NCBI GenBank assembly: GCA_944739405.2
Contig: OX123200.2
Coordinates: forward strand, 8,572,761-8,636,760
DNA from: Euclidia mi
Taxonomy: Eukaryota > Arthropoda > Insecta > Lepidoptera > Erebidae
Direction of reading: 5' to 3'
Length of the DNA: 64,000 nucleotides
Below, in pieces: positions 57,786 to 64,000 of this stretch (position 1 is the first letter of the stretch; the number at the start of each line of letters is the position of its first letter). The translations under genes were made by a program, and so were the position numbers. The notes below the pieces were generated by a model. The model made no database searches, was not told the DNA's origin, and saw only the letters and a list, made by a program, of their open reading frames with translations.

Positions 57786-58389
57786 CCATGGCCAAGTGAT
57801 TATGAAATATGTAACATTTTTACACAAATTATTTTCATAAGAGTTTTTTATATTATAGATTATCGATTATGCATAATATAATTATATAAATTATTCTCAC
57901 AATACATAGCTCCCACAGTTTTCATTTTTTTGAAAGAGTAATAACATAAAATCGAATCATTTTATGTACCAATATTGCATTCATTAGCTTGTCAGAGCGC
58001 CTGAAGCGCTACGATGCCGCCACGGCGAACGATAAACAGCGCTAAAATGGCGCTCCGCAATCCGCACACAAGCGGTAACGAATGTTGTATTATTGTGTTG
58101 TGAACATAAACCTATTTAGGTACATCGGGTAAAACTTTGATTATTCATAAACTATTAGGTATTTCTCAGTACATCTAAATCTTTTTAATTTCTAAAATAA
58201 ATCACTTATACGTAAGAAGGTCACTTCTCTGTTTGCTATAACACAAGATATAGTATTTTTTTAATAATAAAGTACGTAACTAATTATCTTTATTGTAATT
58301 ACAGTGAAGTTAAAGATAACAGTTCTGTAACGTCTTACAGACATTTGATTGCAGTCATTCCTAACACGATCTGTTCAAGAGGTAGCCAA

Positions 58390-59272
58390 GAAATGCCAAA
58401 CATTTTTTTTAACAAATTTGACTCAAATCCGTAGTGATAAGCAAAAATTACAAGAGGGATAGCAGTGACTGGTTCGAATTGCGTAAGAATATGTTGACAG
58501 ATTGAAATTTTGATATAGTGGTAAAAAGAAAAGATAACAGTAGTAAAGCCAGCTTAGTAAAAAATATTTTGTACAAATAAAATATTTGCAATGTAAAATC
58601 AGTTGCGCATGGAATCTAAAATGAACAACTGACTTTGCAACAACTGGCGAAGCAAGAAAATGTAACAATCGAGCCTTGTGGATTATCCATTTATTGGTGC
58701 CACGCCAGATGGATTAATAGGCCCAAACACGATTGTGGAAATTTAATGTTCTATAGTTGCCTATAAGAATGGCCCGGAGAATAGTATAAGAGCAAATAAA
58801 ATACAAATATGGAAACATGATAAAAAAGTGAACTGACTAGTATAAACAAATATTGTAATTGTTATTACCAAATTCAGGGGCAACGCCACGTTACACTCAA
58901 ACAAAAGTGTTTATTTGCTGTGTGGAGTGGCGAAAGTATACCACTAAAAATAGAAATTATAGAAAGAAATGATGTTTTCTGGGAGAAGAAAAGCTTGTGG
59001 CGTTTTATATGAATTAGCAGTTGCCTGAAATTGTTGATTCTCGTCAAGCTCAAGGGATGGCATTGCGAGATCACGGAGAGGAAAATGCATCAGTGCTTGA
59101 AATTTCTACAATACCAAGCCGTAAAAGAAAAGTAAATGAAACTGTGCCTCATGAACAACAGCAAATAATAAGTATTGAAGCCTTATCACCTCACAAACTG
59201 CCTTTAACATTCGATGAGAATAAAGAAAACCTGCCGGGTTGTAGCAGACAGCTAACTTTTGATGAGCTGTAA
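58390..59272 (+). pseudogene. YqaJ-like exonuclease relic, left arm
   Basis: Frames read YPFIGATPDGLIGPNTIVEI then a TAA where the family has the Lys of VEIKC; homology continues after it (IVAYKNGPENSIRANKIQIW). Further on there is a Trp/Phe-rich segment and an open C-terminal frame (59021-59272) with PEIVDSRQAQGMALRD, a basic RKRKVNE and the end SRQLTFDEL. TPDGL and ExK are the catalytic motifs of YqaJ/lambda-exonuclease-type PD-(D/E)xK nucleases. A frameshift near 58680 and the stop at 58744 disable it. Such nucleases are found in some eukaryotic DNA transposons (ISL2EU-like, from memory), so the arm may be part of one. Confidence 0.65.
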
Positions 59273-60138
59273 ACTCTGTATTTCGTTAATAGATGATAAA
59301 TGAATATAAATAAATATCTTTTAATATTTATTTTCTTTGAAACAACACATATTTGAAGCGAAAGATTTTTTTTATATTTTTTTCCATACAAACATGTATG
59401 AGGCTAACGAAAAAGCAGTAACGCAAATTCTAATTCTATAATTTTTTAAGCTACATAGCAGTATCTCATGAATAAGGTATATCCACATATATTTTTGATG
59501 TTTCATCTTTTTTGAAAAATAATAATGGGTTGGGTTTCGAAACGAGTCGCCTGAATTTGAGGGTATTGGTAGTGTAGGGGGCTTAAGGGAGTTCGTTTTA
59601 ATCCTCTAAAAGTAATTTTGGCTACCGGAGTTGCGTCTAAATATTTTTAAACAATTTCCAAAATTTCATAAATACTTCGGCAATTATGCAAAACGGAACG
59701 TAGTTTTATACTTTAGTACACTTTTACAAATCTCATGTTTAGGTTTTATGTGAAAAACGTGAAACGAAACGCAAAACTGCCATCTTGGAATGATCATATT
59801 GACAGCTAATGTCAAATTTGTGCGTAATTGCTTTCGAGTGCCTAGGGTTAGGTGCGACTGTAATAAAAAACTAAATAGGTTATGTTAGGTTCTCTTTTGA
59901 CCCTTAATCCGAAAATAGGAGCCCTTCGCAGGGCTCCGTCAACCATAGTTTAATAAACTAGTGTGATGAATGTAGAAGTTGGCAGGCACACCGATGTTTG
60001 GAGATTTTTTTTTTCAGAGGAAACCAAGTATTTCCGGCAAGTGAAAATGGTGAAGGAGGAGGTCTTGAAACCCCCTGCAACTGCTTCACTATTTTTATAC
60101 AAAAACAAAACAAACATAATAATGGCCTCTCCATACAT

Positions 60139-60790
60139 GGAACTGACTTAATTATTTTTATCATCTTACGGCACGTAGGTATTTACCTACTTTCGTCAAC
60201 TATTAATACCTATAACGTCTAATGTAAACCAGTTTTGCTCATGGCTGCACTGAGAACAAAAATTGCGCTATGCCTATATTGTACAAACAAATTGATGTAT
60301 GTAATATAAATTTTAATATCAGTATCTCAATTCAATATGCTAAAACGTTTTGCTTGCGATTTTGAAATATTGGAATACGGATGTCGCCAGAATACGGCCG
60401 CACGCAACGAGAATGAAGGGGGGCGCCCCGCAGTAGACGGAGCTAAGCTCCCTTCACCTCCCCTGCTTCACCCCCTCATTTACCAAAACAGTCGCTTAGG
60501 TCAGCGCCTTAAGGCGCTGTCCTAAGCGGCCGTATTCTGGCGACATCCGTATTCCAATATTTCAAAATCGCAAGCAAAACGTTTTAGCATATTGAATTGA
60601 GATACTGATATTAAAATTTATATTGCATACATCAATCTGTTATTAAAATATAGGCATAGCGCAATTTTTGTTCTCAGTGCAGCCATGAGCAAAACTGGTT
60701 TACATTAGACGTTATAGGTATTAATAGTTGACGAAAGTAGGTAAATACCTACGTGCCGTAAGATGATAAAAATAATTAAGCCAGTTCCAT
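60139..60790. repeat. Palindrome centre with ~260-bp near-perfect arms
   Basis: 60139-60400 pairs with 60525-60790 almost base for base; examples are 'gcctatattgt' against 'aatataggc' and 'attccaatatttcaaaatcgc' against its complement. The loop (60401-60524) carries 'gggggcgccccgc' and the perfect palindrome GCGCCTTAAGGCGC (60502-60515). The higher arm identity here than in the outer arms suggests gene conversion or a younger core. Confidence 0.85.
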
Positions 60791-60791
60791 G

Positions 60792-61307
60792 CATGGTGGT
60801 AGCACCATCTACCTTCCTATCTATAACTAATCGCATCAACGTCAATCGTTCCATGCTGTTCTAGTGCGAGCGATACCATATTTTCCGTCCCTGTCTCCCA
60901 TTCCCGAAGGAGGGGCACTGCCTTTCGCGGATTGGTCGCCGCGAAACGTCGACGCGAGAGACAGTCCAGAACTTTCGAGAACATTCGATTCGCTAAATAC
61001 GCGCCCGCCATACCGTATCACCGCGCCGCTCCCGCTATAGTTATTACCTCTTATAAAACCGCTCGCAAGTGGAAGTGACTGTGTAGTGAAGTGAATCAAG
61101 CAGCTGCATCACGAAACCACCAGGAGACTGCCCTTCGGAAACGAGGAAGATTGCCGTATAAGGTAAGTGCCCTCCATCCTTGGAATATCCTATACCCACT
61201 CACAATCATCTCTCCCATTCCAATCCTACATCCTCTTCCTTTAGATACAGTCCATATTTCCAAATCGCCTAGAACCTACGATTTCGGTGTAACGCCGAAC
61301 CACATGG
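60792..61307 (+). mobile_element. Solo LTR with 5-bp TSD, in the right palindrome arm
   Basis: The 506-bp unit (60797-61302) begins TGGTAGC and ends CGAACCA (TGGT/ACCA termini). The perfect 5-bp duplication CATGG lies at 60792-60796 and 61303-61307. The opposite arm has the corresponding site uninterrupted (near 60131-60137). A TATA box (TTATAAAA, 61051-61058) precedes a start-like region and a consensus splice donor (AAG|GTAAGT near 61162). TG/CA ends with a 5-bp duplication fit a BEL/Pao or other LTR retrotransposon. Insertion occurred after the inverted duplication. Confidence 0.85.
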
Positions 61308-61361
61308 AGAGGCCATTATTATGTTTGTTTTGTTTTTGTATAAAAATAGTGAAGCAGTTCA

Positions 61362-61680
61362 TAGAATACCTACATCTAATTCCATTCCTGCCAGTTTTCA
61401 AATCTGTTTTACAATAAATTGGCTGTGACATACGGGCGGACAGACAGACAGACATTGCGAATCTATAAGGGTCCCGTTTTTACAGTTTTTGGCTACGGTA
61501 CCCTAAAAAACACAATACTGCTCTACTAAGCGCAAAAGCCGTATCTCAACTAAAGCGAGTTTCTAGATAATTGAAGTTTAGTAAAAGTTGATTTCTTTTA
61601 TTTATTTACGAATGTTTATTGTTATTATAGGTATAATTATTATGGCAAAGGTTTCGAAATACGTCGCCGTTTTTAGGGGT
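61362..61680. other. Right-arm-only block with an interspersed repeat
   Basis: It has no counterpart in the left arm. It contains 'gggcggacagacagacagacattgcgaatctataagggtcccg' and 'ggctacggtacccta', a repeat motif very common in lepidopteran DNA. Ends are not defined. Confidence 0.55.
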
Positions 61681-62515
61681 TGTGAGTAATTGGAGAGGGA
61701 GGAGGGGGGAGGTCTTGAAACCCCTCCCACTATTTTCACTTGCCGGAAATACTTGGTTTCCTCTGAAAAAAAAAAACTCCAAACATCGGTGTGTATGGCA
61801 CTGCCAACTTCCACATTCATCACACTAGTTTAATAAACTAAGGTTGACGGAGCCCTGCGAAGGGCTCCTATTTTCGGATTAAGGGTCAAAAGAGAACCTA
61901 ACATAACCTATTTAGTTACTTATTACAGTCGCCCCTAACCCTAGGCACTCGAAAGCAATGACGCACAAATTTGACATTAGCTGTCAATATGATCATTCCA
62001 TGATGGCAGTTTTGCGTTTCGTTTCACGTTTTTCACATAAAACCAAAAAATGACATTTGTAAAACTGTACTAAAGTATAAAAACTACGTTCCGTTCTGCA
62101 TAATTGCCAAAGTATTTATGAAATTTTGGAAATTGTTTAAAAATATTTAGACGTAACTCCGGCAGCCAAAATTACTTTTAGGGGATTAAAACGAACTCCC
62201 TTAAGCCCCCTGCACTACCAATACCCTCAAATTCATGCGACTCGTTTCGAAACCTAACCCATTATTATTTTTCAAAATAGATGAAACATCAAAAATATAT
62301 GTGGATATACCTTATTCACGAGATACTGCTATGTCGCTTAGAAAATTATAGAATAAGAATTTGAGTTACTGCTTTTTCGTTAGTTCTCATACATGTTTGT
62401 ATGGAAAAAAATATAAAAAAAATCTTTCGCTTCAAAAATGTGTTGTTTCAAAGAAAATAAATATTAAAAGATATTTATTTATATTCATTTATCATCTATT
62501 AACGAAATACAGAGT

Positions 62516-63390
62516 TTACAGCTCATCAAAAGTTAGCTGTCTGCTACAACCCGGCAGGTTTTCTTTATTCTCATCGAATGTTAAAGGCAGTGTGTGAGGT
62601 GATAAGGCTTCAATACTTATTATTTGCTGTTGTTCACGAGGCACAGTTTCATTTACTTTCCTTTTACGGCTTGGTATTGTAGAAATTTCAACCACTGATG
62701 AAACATTTTCCCCTCCGTGATCTCGCAATGCCATCCCTTGAGCTTGACTAGAATCAACAATTTCAGGCAACTGCCAATTCATATAAAACGCCACAAGCTT
62801 TTCTTCTCCCAGAAAACATCATCTCTTTCTATAATTTCTATTTTTAGTGGTATACTTTCGCCACTCCACACAGCAAATAAACACTTTTGTTTGCGTGTAA
62901 CGCCCCGGAATTTGGTAATAACAATTACAATATTTGTTTAGACTAGTCAGTTCACTTTTTATCATGTTTCCATATTTGTATTTTATTTTCTCTTATACTA
63001 TTCTCCAGGCCATTCTTATAGGCAACTATAGAACATTAAATTTCTACAATCGTGTTTGGACCTATTAATCCATCTGGCGAGGCACCAATAAACGGATAAT
63101 CCACAAGGCTCGATTGTTACATTTTCTTGCTTCGCCAGGTGTTGCAAAGCCAGTTGTTCATTTTAGATTCCATGCGCAACTGATTTTACATTGCAAATAT
63201 TTTATTTGTACAAAATATTTTTTCCTAAGTTGGCTTTACTGTTGTTATCTCTTCTTTTTACCACTTTACCAAAATTTCAATCTATCAACATATTCTTACG
63301 CAATTTGAACCAGTCACTGCTATCCCTCTTGTAATTTTTGCTTATCACTACTGAATTTGAGTCAAATTTGTTAAAAAAATTGTTTGGCAT
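62516..63390 (-). pseudogene. YqaJ-like exonuclease relic, right arm
   Basis: Inverted counterpart of the left-arm relic. The open C-terminal part (62516-62794) again ends SRQLTFDEL and contains PEIVDSSQAQGMALRD and RKRKVNE. The TAA after VEI and the break before the TPDGL region are shared with the left arm, so the gene was already dead when duplicated. The arms differ by a few substitutions and by codon-sized indels (for example an extra Val in the ENVSSVVEIS segment). Confidence 0.65.
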
Positions 63391-64000
63391 TTCTTGGCTA
63401 GCTCTTGAACAGATCGTGTTAGGAATGACTGCAGTCAAATGTGTGTAAGACGTTGCAGAACTGTTATCTTTAACTTCACTGTAATTACAATAAAGATAAT
63501 TAGTTACGTACTTTATTATTAAAAAATACTATATCTTGTGTTATAGCAAACAAAGAAGTCACCTTCTTACTTATAAATGATTGATTTTAGAAATTAAAAA
63601 GATATTAGATGTACTGAGATATACTAATAGTTTATGAATAATCAAAGTTTTACCCGATGTACCTAAATAGGTTTATGTTCACAACACAATAATACAACAT
63701 TCGTTACCACTTGTGTGCGGATTGCGGAGCGCCATATTAGCGCTGTTTATTGTTCGCCGTGGCGGCATCTTAGCGCTCCAGGCGCTCTGACAAGCTAATG
63801 AATTTGCAATATAGGTACATAAAATGATTCGATTTTATGTTATTACTCTTTCGAAAATTGAAAACTGTGGCAGCTATGTATTGTGAGAATAATTTATATA
63901 ATTATATTATGCATAATCGATAATCTATAACATAGTTAGTCATAAAAGACTCTTATGAAAATAATTTGTGTAAAATGTTACATATTTCATAATCACTTGG

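Larger units (their letters stand above)
57790..64000. repeat. Giant inverted duplication (palindrome), runs off the window
   Basis: The left arm, from about 57790, is inverted in the right arm ending at 64000. For example 'ccaagtgattatgaaatatg' near 57792 matches the last 20 bases of the window. Pairing is strong for 57790-60060 against 61735-64000, for 60090-60138 against about 61308-61358, and for 60139-60400 against 60525-60790, with a ~125-bp central loop holding GCGCCTTAAGGCGC. Right-arm extras are a solo LTR (60797-61302) and a repeat block (61362-61680). The arms differ by scattered substitutions and indels. Because the right arm is cut by the window edge, the full length is unknown. 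Confidence 0.9.

Noticed and set aside
60842..61417. Plus- and minus-strand frames of 60-110 codons
   Set aside because: They lie inside the solo LTR and its flanks; composition explains them and no domain is visible.
1..64000. CRISPR arrays, operons, bacterial promoters or terminators
   Set aside because: The sequence is eukaryotic (split gene, SINEs, LINEs). No regularly spaced short repeats with unique spacers were seen; the only tandem array noted is the 102-bp minisatellite.

Overview
The window looks like lepidopteran (moth or butterfly) nuclear DNA; the species cannot be named from sequence alone. It is AT-rich, gene-poor and dominated by transposable elements of types abundant in Lepidoptera: tRNA-headed SINEs, a 5S-rRNA-headed SINE, RTE and Jockey/CR1-group LINEs, short Helitrons, and mariner-, PIF-, hAT- and TTAA-type non-autonomous DNA elements. 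The only host gene I can support is a split RGK-family (Rad/Gem/Kir-like) small GTPase on the + strand. I see a switch-region exon at 23894-23979, a short exon at 24796-24830 and the C-terminal exon with stop at 36145-36425. The P-loop exon must lie upstream of the window, and I could not find the central G4 exon that should fall between 24.8 and 36.1 kb.

Layout. 0-2.4 kb: a SINE with target duplications, a solo LTR flanked by ATAT, and a mariner-like MITE. 4.2-7.7 kb: a long-TIR element broken by a young, internally deleted Ty3-type LTR element, then an abutting PIF-type MITE. 7.9-12.0 kb: a nearly full-length dead RTE LINE (- strand) split by an 833-bp Helitron whose removal restores the reading frame. 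13-14.4 kb: SINE and Helitron remnants. 14.4-19.8 kb: a 4.7-kb TTAA-flanked element sitting inside a second copy of the 2.0-kb MITE, itself holding a foldback element and an RTE fragment. 20-24.8 kb: LINE and Helitron fragments, a GC-rich hairpin, and a SINE-in-SINE pair directly upstream of the first RGK exon. 25.1-26.9 kb: a 5'-truncated RNase-H LINE with a 13-bp target duplication inside an RGK intron. 28.4-33.0 kb: a 4.5-kb element with two ~1.95-kb direct repeats. 33-36 kb: a MITE, a Helitron and a SINE, then the last RGK exon.

36.4-41.2 kb is mostly non-coding, with a SINE and a strong hairpin. 41.25-43.7 kb and 46.8-49.2 kb hold two Jockey/CR1-group LINEs with few lesions; the second is inserted in a SINE. 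50-55.5 kb holds LINE tails, SINEs and a truncated LINE. 56.2-56.9 kb is a 102-bp minisatellite with a hAT MITE inserted, keeping a perfect 8-bp duplication. From 57.8 kb to the window end is a giant inverted duplication. Both arms carry the same disabled YqaJ-nuclease-like gene, and the right arm alone carries a solo LTR with a 5-bp duplication.

No functional transposon gene is evident. Every RT or integrase region has stops, frameshifts or a lost catalytic residue, so these elements are relics or depend on proteins supplied in trans. The nested insertions give a usable relative history of activity.
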